Assembly: GCA_032191485.1 (NCBI GenBank)
Contig: JAVDOI010000193.1
Coordinates: forward strand, 157,501-221,500
Origin: Leptoclinus maculatus
Lineage: Eukaryota > Chordata > Actinopteri > Perciformes > Stichaeidae
Length of the DNA stretch: 64,000 nt
Reading direction: 5' to 3'
The position numbers were made by a program, and so were the translations under genes. Every line of letters starts with the position of its first letter. The stretch's first letter is position 1. Positions 42,949 through 54,500 of this stretch are shown here, piece after piece. The notes under the pieces were generated by a model. The model searched no databases. It was given only the letters and a program-made list of their open reading frames with translations, and was not told the origin of the DNA.

Positions 42949-43251
42949 TTAAAAACAATTGCTGGAGTTTGCCGGTGGCTCAGCAGCCCCCCGACCAGCA
43001 CCCCCCCCACCACCTGCCTGCCCAGGTTTTTTGACAGTGGGGATGACACAAGGGCCAGAAGGAAGTATTGCAGGAGGTGCCATGATGCTGGACAACCTCG
43101 GGTGAGGACAGCAACTTATTGCATGGGGTGTGATGTTCCTCTCTGCCACACTGCAAAAAAGGAATGCTTTTATCTGTGGCACAGTGAAAGGTAACCGCAC
43201 ACAGACAAAGCCCTTCATCCATCCTGCCTTCTGCCATGGACCTGCTGACAC
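42949..43251 (-). CDS. Unclassified open frame next to the satellite array
   Basis: A 100-codon minus-strand frame reads CVRLPFTVPQIKAFLFCSVA, then ERNITPHAISCCPHPR and a glycine-rich end. It has no stop within the stretch and begins where duplication copy 2 ends. It looks like coding sequence rather than chance, possibly another piece of a repeat-associated protein like the one at 28514-29060. No family recognised. Confidence 0.35.
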   Translation of the reverse strand: MSAGPWQKAGWMKGFVCVRLPFTVPQIKAFLFCSVAERNITPHAISCCPHPRLSSIMAPPAILPSGPCVIPTVKKPGQAGGGGGAGRGAAEPPANSSNCF

Positions 43252-43270
43252 CCCATTATTATGGGAATAA

Positions 43271-43375
43271 TGTAAATAGTGTTTGGTTTGATGTGTGTTT
43301 TTACAGTTTTTTACTAAATAGTGTTTGGTTTGATGTGTGTTTTTACATTTTGCACTTTACAGTTTTTACTAAATT
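43271..43375 (+). repeat. Short tandem duplication (about 49-base period)
   Basis: TAGTGTTTGGTTTGATGTGT occurs twice in succession, each followed by GTTTTTACA. Confidence 0.85.
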
Positions 43376-43440
43376 AAATCCGTTCCATTTGGATTCAACA
43401 TTCAGCTGATTTGTGTGTTTTTTTATGTCTGGTTGAATTT

Positions 43441-43482
43441 TCAAAAAAAAAAAAAAAAAGAAAGAAAAAAAAAGAAAAAAAC
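43441..43482 (+). repeat. A-rich tract
   Basis: About 17 A followed by short G-interrupted A runs. It could be the poly-A tail of a retroposed sequence, but no body was identified. Confidence 0.8.
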
Positions 43483-43557
43483 TGCTGTATTAGGATGTAT
43501 TGAACACCATTAGTAATATACAAGTGAAATATGTAGTTTGGTACATGAGAAAATTCA

Positions 43558-43601
43558 AATGGCACACATGGCACACATGGCACACATGGCACACATGGTG
43601 C
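43558..43601 (+). repeat. 10-bp tandem repeat (GGCACACAT family)
   Basis: Four to five copies of GGCACACATG-like decamers in a row. Confidence 0.9.
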
Positions 43602-43619
43602 CCAAATGCACATTTTGGA

Positions 43620-44021
43620 AACCTCGCCTAAACTCTCTGTACTAAAACCTCTAATTTTGTTCTGCTTCACTTTATCAAAGTCAAACTTTGCAGAGAGTGC
43701 ACTGCTGACATGTTGTGCTATGATTTGGGAGAGGTGTTAGAAGTGTCAGCTGCCATTATTTCAAAGAAATGATGTCAAAAAGTGCTTTGTCTTCAGGCGA
43801 ACTTGACACTTTTCAATTTGAGCTGTGTGCCATCTTCCTTTCCTCTTAACCAGTAACATATACACAATATTTACACAATTCATACGAGCAACCCCTTCTT
43901 AGTGTTATTACTCCATTGAAATTATTCAAATAGACCATGTAGTTAGAGAGTAAGGCCCCTTTGAGTATGGGTATAGTATTTTCGAGCAGAAGCCTAAAAA
44001 TGGGGCTAGGTAGGAAAAGGT
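43620..44021 (-). repeat. Interspersed repeat family A, copy 3
   Basis: The reverse complement gives CCTTTTCCTACCTAGCCCCA, CTGCTCGAAAATA, ACCCATACTCAAAGGG and TTTGATAAAGTGAAGCAG in the same order as 14737-15397. Its outer edge touches the satellite array directly. Confidence 0.7.
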
Positions 44022-44438
44022 TAAGTCATGCCTCCACCTACAGCCTCTGCCGGCAACCTGCAGTTGCCGCCTCCACCTGCAGGTTACTGGCAGACAGCTT
44101 AGGTCAAGCCTCCACCTACAGCCTCTGCCAGCAACTTCTGCCAGCAACCTGCAGATGCCGCCTCCACCTGCAGATTCTGGCAGACAGCTTATGTCACGCC
44201 TCCACCTACAGCCTCTCTCAGTAACCTGCAGGTTGCTGGCAAACAGCTTATGTCACGCCTCCACCTACAGCCTCTCTCAGTAACCTGCAGATTCTGGCAG
44301 ACAGCTTAGGTCACGTCTCCACCTACAGCCTCTGCCAGCAACTTCTGCCAGCAACCTGCAGGTGCCGCCTCCACCTGCAGATTCTGGCAGACAGCTTATG
44401 TCACGCCTCCACCTAAAGCCTCTCTCAGTAACCTGTAG

Positions 44439-47400
44439 GTGCAGCCTCCACCTGCAGGTTGCTGGCAGACAGCTTATGTCACGCCTCCACCTACAGCCTC
44501 TGCCAGCAACCTGCAGGTGCCGCCTCCACCTGCAGATTCTGGCAGACAGCTTATGTCACGCCTCCACCTACATCCTCTGTCAGTAACCTGCAGGTGCAGC
44601 CTCCACCTGCAGGTTGCTGGCAGACAGCTTATGTCACGCCTCCACCTACAGCCTCTGCCGGCAACCTGCAGTTGCCGCCTCCACCTGCAGGTTATTGGCA
44701 GACAGCTTAGGCCACGCCTCCACCTACAGCCTCTGCCAGCAACTTCTGCCAGCAACCTGCAGGTGCCGCATCCACCTGCAGATTCTGGCAGACAGCTTAT
44801 GTCACGCCTCCACCTACAGCCTCTGTCAGTAACCTGCAGGTGCAGCCTCCACCTGCAGGTTGCTGGCAGACAGCTTATATCACGCCTCCACCTACAGCCT
44901 CTGCCAGCAACCTGCAGGTGCCGCCTCCACCTGCAGATTCTGGCAGACAGCTTAGGTCACGCCTCCACCTACAGCCTCTGCCGGCAACCTGCAGTTGCCG
45001 CCTCCACCTGCAGGTTATTGGCAGACAGCTTAGGCCACGCCTCCACCTACAGCCTCTGCAAGCAACTTCTGCCAGCAACCTGCAGGTGCCGCCTCCACCT
45101 GCAGATTCTGGCAGACAGCTTATGTCACGCCTCCACCTACAGCCTCTGTCAGTAACCTGCAGGTGCAGCCTCCACCTGCAGGTTGCTGGCAGACAGCTTA
45201 TGTCACGCCTCCACCTACAGCCTCTGCCAGCAACCTGCAGGTGCCGCCTCCACCTGCAGATTCTGGCAGACAGCTTAGGTCACGTCTCCACCTACAGCCT
45301 CTGCCAGCAACTTCTGCCAGCAGCCTACAGGTGCCGCCTCCACCTGCAGATTCTGGCAAACAGCTTAAGTCATGCCTCCACCTACAGCCTCTGCCAGCAA
45401 CCTGCAGGTGCCGCCTCCACCTACAGGTTACTGGCAGACAGCTTAGGTCAAGTCTCCACCTACAGCCTCTGCCAGCAACTTCTGCCAGCAACCTGCAGGT
45501 GCCGCCTCCACCTACAGGTTACTGGCAGGCAGCTTAGGTCATGCCTCCACCTAAAGCCTCTCTCAGTAACCTGCAGGTGCAGCCTCCACCTGCAGATTCT
45601 GGCAGACAGCTTAGGTCACGCCTCCACCTACAGCCTCTGCCAGCAACCTGCAGGTGCCGCCTCCACCTACAGGTTACTGGCAGACAGCTTAGGTCAAGTC
45701 TCCACCTACAGCCTCTGCCAGCAACCTGCAGGTGCCGCCTCCACCTGCAGATTCTGGCAGACAGCTTATGTCACGCCTCCACCTACAGCCTCTGTCAGTA
45801 ACCTGCAGGTGCCGCCTCCACCTGCAGATTCTGGCAAACAGCTTAAGTCATGCCTCCACCTACAGCCTCTGCCGGCAACCTGCAGGTGCCGCCTCCACCT
45901 ACAGGTTACTGGCAGGCAGCTTAGGTCACGTCTCCACCTACAGCCTCTGCCAGCAACTTCTGCCAGCAACCTACAGGTGCCGCCTCCACCTGCAGATTCT
46001 GGCAGACAGCTTAAGTCATGCCTCCACCTACAGCCTCTGCCAGCAACCTGCAGGTGCCGCCTCCACCTACAGGTTACTGGCAGACAGCTTAGGTCAAGTC
46101 TCCACCTAGAGCCTCTGCCAGCAACTTCTGCCAGCAACCTGAAGGTGCCGCCTCCACCTGCAGATTCTGGCAGACAGCTTATGTCACGCCTCCACCTACA
46201 GCCTCTGTCAGTAACCTGCAGGTGCAGCCTCCACCTGCAGGTTGCTGGCAGACAGCTTATGTCACGCCTCCACCTACAGCCTCTGTCAGTAACCTGCAGG
46301 TGCAGCCTCCACCTGCAGGTTGCTGGCAGACAGCTTATGTCACGCCTCCACCTACAGCCTCTGCCAGCAACTTCTGCCAGCAACCTACAGGTGCCGCCTC
46401 CACCTGCAGATTCTGGCAGACAGCTTAGGTCACGTCTCCACCTACAGCCTCTGCCAGCAACTTCTGCCAGCAGCCTACAGGTGCCGCCTCCACCTGCAGA
46501 TTCAGGCAAACAGCTTAAGTCATGCCTCCACCTACAGCCTCTGCCAGCAACCTGCAGGTGCCGCCTCCACCTACAGATTCTGGCAGACAGCTTAAGTCAT
46601 GCCTCCACCTACAGCCTCTGCCAGCAACCTGCAGGTGCCGCCTCCACCTACAGGTTACTGGCAGACAGCTTAGGTCAAGTCTCCACCTACAGCCTCTGCC
46701 AGCAACTTCTGCCAGCAACCTGCAGGTGCCGCCTCCACCTACAGGTTACTGGCAGGCAGCTTAGGTCATGCCTCCACCTAAAGCCTCTCTCAGTAACCTG
46801 CAGGTGCAGCCTCCACCTGCAGATTCTGGCAGACAGCTTATGTCACGCCTCCACCTACAGCCTCTGCCAGCAACCTGCAGGTGCCGCCTCCACCTACAGG
46901 TTACTGGCAGACAGCTTAGGTCAAGTCTCCACCTACAGCCTCTGCCAGCAACTTCTGCCAGTAACCTGCAGGTGCCGCCTCCACCTGCAGATTCTGGCAG
47001 ACAGCTTATGTCACGCCTCCACCTACAGCCTCTGTCAGTAACCTGCAGGTGCCGCCTCCACCTGCAGATTCTGGCAAACAGCTTAAGTCATGCCTCCACC
47101 TACAGCCTCTGCCGGCAACCTGCAGGTGCCGCCTCCACCTACAGGTTACTGGCAGGCAGCTTAGGTCATGCCTCCACCTAAAGCCTCTCTCAGTAACCTG
47201 CAGGTGCAGCCTCCACCTGCAGATTCTGGCAGACAGCTTAGGTCACGCCTCCACCTACAGCCTCTGCCGGCAACCTGCAGTTGCCGCCTCCACCTGCAGG
47301 TTACTGGCAGACAGCTTAGGTCACGTCTCCACCTACAGCCTCTGCCAGCAACTTCTGCCAGCAACCTACAGGTGCCGCCTCCACCTGCAGATTCTGGCAG

Positions 47401-47616
47401 ACAGCTTAAGTCATGCCTCCACCTACAGCCTCTGCCAGCAACCTGCAGGTGCCGCCTCCACCTACAGGTTACTGGCAGACAGCTTAGGTCAAGTCTCCAC
47501 CTACAGCCTCTGCCAGCAACTTCTGCCAGCAACCTGCAGGTGCCGCCTCCACCTGCAGATTCTGGCAGACAGCTTATGTCACGCCTCCACCTACAGCCTC
47601 TGTCAGTAACCTGCAG
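44439..47616. repeat. Higher-order satellite block with 3178-base period (left part of the array)
   Basis: The monomer series from 44439 (including the private variants TACATCCTCTGT and GCCGCATCCACC) recurs from 47617 at offset 3178. Further right the same blocks recur at offsets 3191 and 3268 (46222 with 49413, 47049 with 50317), so the two copies differ by small monomer gains. Confidence 0.78.
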
Positions 47617-50600
47617 GTGCAGCCTCCACCTGCAGGTTGCTGGCAGACAGCTTATGTCACGCCTCCACCTACAGCCTCTGCCAGCAACCTGCAGGTGCCG
47701 CCTCCACCTGCAGATTATGGCAGACAGCTTATGTCACGCCTCCACCTACATCCTCTGTCAGTAACCTGCAGGTGCAGCCTCCACCTGCAGGTTGCTGGCA
47801 GACAGCTTATGTCACGCCTCCACCTACAGCCTCTGCCGGCAACCTGCAGTTGCCGCCTCCACCTGCAGGTTATTGGCAGACAGCTTAGGCCACGCCTCCA
47901 CCTACAGCCTCTGCCAGCAACTTCTGCCAGCAACCTGCAGGTGCCGCATCCACCTGCAGATTCTGGCAGACAGCTTATGTCACGCCTCCACCTACAGCCT
48001 CTGTCAGTAACCTGCAGGTGCAGCCTCCACCTGCAGGTTGCTGGCAGACAGCTTATATCACGCCTCCACCTACAGCCTCTGCCAGCAACCTGCAGGTGCC
48101 GCCTCCACCTGCAGATTCTGGCAGACAGCTTAGGTCACGCCTCCACCTACAGCCTCTGCCGGCAACCTGCAGTTGCCGCCTCCACCTGCAGGTTATTGGC
48201 AGACAGCTTAGGCCACGCCTCCACCTACAGCCTCTGCAAGCAACTTCTGCCAGCAACCTGCAGGTGCCGCCTCCACCTGCAGATTCTGGCAGACAGCTTA
48301 TGTCACGCCTCCACCTACAGCCTCTGTCAGTAACCTGCAGGTGCAGCCTCCACCTGCAGGTTGCTGGCAGACAGCTTATGTCACGCCTCCACCTACAGCC
48401 TCTGCCAGCAACCTGCAGGTGCCGCCTCCACCTGCAGATTCTGGCAGACAGCTTAGGTCACGTCTCCACCTACAGCCTCTGCCAGCAACTTCTGCCAGCA
48501 GCCTACAGGTGCCGCCTCCACCTGCAGATTCTGGCAAACAGCTTAAGTCATGCCTCCACCTACAGCCTCTGCCAGCAACCTGCAGGTGCCGCCTCCACCT
48601 ACAGGTTACTGGCAGACAGCTTAGGTCAAGTCTCCACCTACAGCCTCTGCCAGCAACTTCTGCCAGCAACCTGCAGGTGCCGCCTCCACCTACAGGTTAC
48701 TGGCAGGCAGCTTAGGTCATGCCTCCACCTAAAGCCTCTCTCAGTAACCTGCAGGTGCAGCCTCCACCTGCAGATTCTGGCAGACAGCTTAGGTCACGCC
48801 TCCACCTACAGCCTCTGCCAGCAACCTGCAGGTGCCGCCTCCACCTACAGGTTACTGGCAGACAGCTTAGGTCAAGTCTCCACCTACAGCCTCTGCCAGC
48901 AACTTCTGCCAGTAACCTGCAGGTGCCGCCTCCACCTGCAGATTCTGGCAGACAGCTTATGTCACGCCTCCACCTACAGCCTCTGTCAGTAACCTGCAGG
49001 TGCCGCCTCCACCTGCAGATTCTGGCAAACAGCTTAAGTCATGCCTCCACCTACAGCCTCTGCCGGCAACCTGCAGGTGCCGCCTCCACCTACAGGTTAC
49101 TGGCAGGCAGCTTAGGTCACGTCTCCACCTACAGCCTCTGCCAGCAACTTCTGCCAGCAACCTACAGGTGCCGCCTCCACCTGCAGATTCTGGCAGACAG
49201 CTTAAGTCATGCCTCCACCTACAGCCTCTGCCAGCAACCTGCAGGTGCCGCCTCCACCTACAGGTTACTGGCAGACAGCTTAGGTCAAGTCTCCACCTAC
49301 AGCCTCTGCCAGCAACTTCTGCCAGCAACCTGCAGGTGCCGCCTCCACCTGCAGATTCTGGCAGACAGCTTATGTCACGCCTCCACCTACAGCCTCTGTC
49401 AGTAACCTGCAGGTGCAGCCTCCACCTGCAGGTTGCTGGCAGACAGCTTATGTCACGCCTCCACCTACAGCCTCTGTCAGTAACCTGCAGGTGCAGCCTC
49501 CACCTGCAGGTTGCTGGCAGACAGCTTATGTCACGCCTCCACCTACAGCCTCTGCCAGCAACTTCTGCCAGCAACCTACAGGTGCCGCCTCCACCTGCAG
49601 ATTCTGGCAGACAGCTTAAGTCATGCCTCCACCTACAGCCTCTGCCAGCAACCTGCAGGTGCCGCCTCCACCTGCAGATTCTGGCAGACAGCTTAGGTCA
49701 CGTCTCCACCTACAGCCTCTGCCAGCAACTTCTGCCAGCAGCCTACAGGTGCCGCCTCCACCTGCAGATTCTGGCAAACAGCTTAAGTCATGCCTCCACC
49801 TACAGCCTCTGCCAGCAACCTGCAGGTGCCGCCTCCACCTACAGATTCTGGCAGACAGCTTAAGTCATGCCTCCACCTACAGCCTCTGCCAGCAACCTGC
49901 AGGTGCCGCCTCCACCTACAGGTTACTGGCAGACAGCTTAGGTCAAGTCTCCACCTACAGCCTCTGCCAGCAACTTCTGCCAGCAACCTGCAGGTGCCGC
50001 CTCCACCTACAGGTTACTGGCAGGCAGCTTAGGTCATGCCTCCACCTAAAGCCTCTCTCAGTAACCTGCAGGTGCAGCCTCCACCTGCAGATTCTGGCAG
50101 ACAGCTTATGTCACGCCTCCACCTACAGCCTCTGCCAGCAACCTGCAGGTGCCGCCTCCACCTACAGGTTACTGGCAGACAGCTTAGGTCAAGTCTCCAC
50201 CTACAGCCTCTGCCAGCAACTTCTGCCAGTAACCTGCAGGTGCCGCCTCCACCTGCAGATTCTGGCAGACAGCTTATGTCACGCCTCCACCTACAGCCTC
50301 TGTCAGTAACCTGCAGGTGCCGCCTCCACCTGCAGATTCTGGCAAACAGCTTAAGTCATGCCTCCACCTACAGCCTCTGCCGGCAACCTGCAGGTGCCGC
50401 CTCCACCTACAGGTTACTGGCAGGCAGCTTAGGTCATGCCTCCACCTAAAGCCTCTCTCAGTAACCTGCAGGTGCAGCCTCCACCTGCAGATTCTGGCAG
50501 ACAGCTTAGGTCACGCCTCCACCTACAGCCTCTGCCGGCAACCTGCAGTTGCCGCCTCCACCTGCAGGTTACTGGCAGACAGCTTAGGTCACGTCTCCAC

Positions 50601-51539
50601 CTACAGCCTCTGCCAGCAACTTCTGCCAGCAACCTGCAGGTGCCGCCTCCACCTACAGGTTACTGGCAGGCAGCTTAGGTCATGCCTCCACCTAAAGCCT
50701 CTCTCAGTAACCTGCAGGTGCAGCCTCCACCTGCAGATTCTGGCAGACAGCTTAGGTCACGCCTCCACCTACAGCCTCTGTCAGTAACCTGCAGGTGCCG
50801 CCTCCACCTGCAGATTCTGGCAAACAGCTTAAGTCATGCCTCCACCTACAGCCTCTGCCGGCAACCTGCAAGTGCCACCTCCACCTACAGGTTACTGGCA
50901 GGCAGCTTAGGTCATGCCTCCACCTAAAGCCTCTCTCAGTAACCTGCAGGTGCAGCCTCCACCTGCAGATTCTGGCAAACAGCTTAGGTCACGCCTCCAC
51001 CTACAGCCTCTGCCGGCAACCTGCAGTTGCCGCCTCCACCTGCAGGTTACTGGCAGACAGCTTAGGTCACGTCTCCACCTACAGCCTCTGCCAGCAACTT
51101 CTGCCAGCAACCTACAGGTGCCGCCTCCACCTGCAGATTCTGGCAGACAGCTTAAGTCATGCCTCCACCTACAGCCTCTGCCAGCAACCTGCAGGTGCCG
51201 CCTCCACCTACAGGTTACTGGCAGACAGCTTAGGTCAAGTCTCCACCTACAGCCTCTGCCAGCAACTTCTGCCAGCAACCTGCAGGTGCCGCCTCCACCT
51301 GCAGATTCTGGCAGACAGCTTATGTCACGCCTCCACCTACAGCCTCTGTCAGTAACCTGCAGGTGCCGACTCCACCTGCAGATTCTGGAAGACAGCTTAG
51401 GTCACGTATCCACCTACAGCCTCTGCCAGCAACTTCTGCCAGCAACCTACAGGTGCCGCCTCCACCTGCAGATTCTGGCAGACAGCTTAAGTCATGCCTC
51501 CACCTACAGCCTCTGCCAGCAACCTGCAGGTGCCGCCTC

Positions 51540-54500
51540 CACCTGCAGATTCTGGCAGACAGCTTAGGTCACGTCTCCACCTACAGCCTCTGCCAGCAAC
51601 TTCTGCCAGCAGCCTACAGGTGCCGCCTCCACCTGCAGATTCTGGCAAACAGCTTAAGTCATGCCTCCACCTACAGCCTCTGCCGGCAACCTGCAGGTGC
51701 CGCCTCCACCTACAGGTTACTGGCAGGCAGCTTAGGTCATGCCTCCACCTAAAGCCTCTCTCAGTAACCTGCAGGTGCAGCCTCCACCTGCAGATTCTGG
51801 CAGACAGCTTAGGTCACGCCTCCACCTACAGCCTCTGCCAGCAACCTGCAGGTGCCGCCTCCACCTACAGGTTACTGGCAGACAGCTTAGGTCAAGTCTC
51901 CACCTACAGCCTCTGCCAGCAACTTCTGCCAGCAACCTGCAGGTGCCGCCTCCACCTGCAGATTCTGGCAGACAGCTTATGTCACGCCTCCACCTACAGC
52001 CTCTGTCAGTAACCTGCAGGTGCAGCCTCCACCTGCAGGTTGCTGGCAGACAGCTTATGTCACGCCTCCACCTACAGCCTCTGCCGGCAACCTGCAGTTG
52101 CCGCCTCCACCTGCAGGCTATTGGCAGACAGCTTAGGCCACGCCTCCACCTACAGCCTCTGTCAGTAACCTACAGGTGCCGCCTCCACCTGCAGATTCTG
52201 GCAAACAGCTTAAGTCATGCCTCCACCTACAGCCACTGCCGGCAACCTGCAGGTGCCGCCTCCACCTACAGGTTACTGGCAGGCAGCTTAGGTCATGCCT
52301 CCACCTAAAGCCTCTCTCAGTAACCTGCAGGTGCAGCCTCCACCTGCAGATTCTGGCAGACAGCTTAGGTCACGCCTCCACCTACAGCCTCTGCCAGCAA
52401 CCTGCAGGTGCCGCCTCCACCTACAGGTTACTGGCAGACAGCTTAGGTCAAGTCTCCACCTACAGCCTCTGCCAGCAACTTCTGCCAGCAACCTGCAGGT
52501 GCCGCCTCCACCTGCAGATTCTGGCAGACAGCTTATGTCACGCCTCCACCTACAGCCTCTGTCAGTAACCTGCAGGTGCAGCCTCCACCTGCAGGTTGCT
52601 GGCAGACAGCTTATGTCACGCCTCCACCTACAGCCTCTGCCGGCAACCTGCAGTTGCCGCCTCCACCTGCAGGCTATTGGCAGACAGCTTAGGCCACGCC
52701 TCCACCTACAGCCTCTGTCAGTAACCTGCAGGTGCAGCCTCCACCTGCAGGCTGCTGGCAGACAGCTTATGTCACGCCTCCACCTACAGCCTCTGCCAGC
52801 AACCTGCAGGTGCCGCCTCCACCTGCAGATTCTGGCAGACAGCTTAGGTCACGCCTCCACCTACAGCCTCTGCCGGCAACCTGCAGTTGCCGCCTCCACC
52901 TGCAGGTTATTGGCAGACAGCTTAGGCCACGCCTCCACCTACAGCCTCTGCCAGCAACTTCTGCCAGCAACCTGCAGGTGCCGCCTCCACCTGCAGATTC
53001 TGGCAGACAGCTTATGTCACGCCTCCACCTACAGCCTCTGTCAGTAACCTGCAGGTGCAGCCTCCACCTGCAGGTTGCTGGCAGACAGCTTATGTCACGC
53101 CTCCACCTACAGCCTCTGCCAGCAACCTGCAGGTGCCGCCTCCACCTGCAGATTCTGGCAGACAGCTTAGGTCACGTCTCCACCTACAGCCTCTGCCAGC
53201 AACTTCTGCCAGCAACCTACAGGTGCCGCCTCCACCTGCAGATTCTGGCAGACAGCTTAAGTCATGCCTCCACCTACAGCCTCTGCCAGCAACCTGCAGG
53301 TGCCGCCTCCACCTACAGGTTACTGGCAGACAGCTTAGGTCAAGTCTCCACCTACAGCCTCTGCCAGCAACTTCTGCCAGCAACCTGCAGGTGCCGCCTC
53401 CACCTGCAGATTCTGGCAGACAGCTTATGTCACGCCTCCACCTACAGCCTCTGCCAGCAACCTGCAGGTGCCGCCTCCACCTACAGGTTACTGGCAGACA
53501 GCTTAGGTCAAGTCTCCACCTACAGCCTCTGCCAGCAACTTCTGCCAGTAACCTGCAGGTGCCGCCTCCACCTGCAGATTCTGGCAGACAGCTTATGTCA
53601 CGCCTCCACCTACAGCCTCTGTCAGTAACCTGCAGGTGCCGCCTCCACCTGCAGATTCTGGCAAACAGCTTAAGTCATGCCTCCACCTACAGCCTCTGCC
53701 GGCAACCTGCAGGTGCCGCCTCCACCTACAGGTTACTGGCAGGCAGCTTAGGTCATGCCTCCACCTAAAGCCTCTCTCAGTAACCTGCAGGTGCAGCCTC
53801 CACCTGCAGATTCTGGCAGACAGCTTAGGTCACGCCTCCACCTACAGCCTCTGCCGGCAACCTGCAGTTGCCGCCTCCACCTGCAGGTTACTGGCAGACA
53901 GCTTAGGTCACGTCTCCACCTACAGCCTCTGCCAGCAACTTCTGCCAGCAACCTACAGGTGCCGCCTCCACCTGCAGATTCTGGCAGACAGCTTAAGTCA
54001 TGCCTCCACCTACAGCCTCTGCCAGCAACCTGCAGGTGCCGCCTCCACCTACAGGTTACTGGCAGACAGCTTAGGTCAAGTCTCCACCTACAGCCTCTGC
54101 CAGCAACTTCTGCCAGCAACCTGCAGGTGCCGCCTCCACCTGCAGATTCTGGCAGACCGCTTATGTCACGCCTCCACCTACAGCCTCTGTCAGTAACCTG
54201 CAGGTGCAGCCTCCACCTGCAGGTTGCTGGCAGACAGCTTATGTCACGCCTCCACCGACAGCCTCTGCCAGCAACCTGCAGGTGCCGCCTCCACCTGCAG
54301 ATTCTGGAAGACAGCTTAGGTCACGTCTCCACCTACAGCCTCTGCCAGCAACTTCTGCCAGCAGCCTACAGGTGCCGCCTCCACCTGCAGATTCTGGCAA
54401 ACAGCTTAAGTCATGCCTCCACCTACAGCCTCTGCCAGCAACCTGCAGGTGCCGCCTCCACCTACAGATTCTGGCAGACAGCTTAAGTCATGCCTCCACC

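Larger units (their letters stand above)
37224..42959. repeat. Segmental duplication, copy 2
   Basis: Partner of 22098-29346. It includes the same discoidin exons, LINE fragment, wdfy3 PH-region exons, candidate first exon and AT-rich end, but lacks the equivalent of 27412-28940. Because that missing part cuts through an open frame that is longer in copy 1, a deletion in copy 2 is more likely than an insertion in copy 1. Confidence 0.93.

Noticed and set aside
14735..44030. Idea that the satellite arose from the end of repeat family A
   Set aside because: Copy 1 of family A has only a short GGCAGCTT resemblance at its edge and in the wrong orientation relative to copy 3, so the contact alone does not support it.
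45766..46509. Minus-strand frames in the array with repeated LAEVAGRGCRWR
   Set aside because: Reverse translation of the same monomers; no start context, no splice signals and no family resemblance.
44840..47041. 733-codon open frame in the satellite array
   Set aside because: It is made wholly of satellite monomers, other frames and the minus strand are also open over long stretches, and frame changes with the 77/90/91-base variants would scramble any protein.
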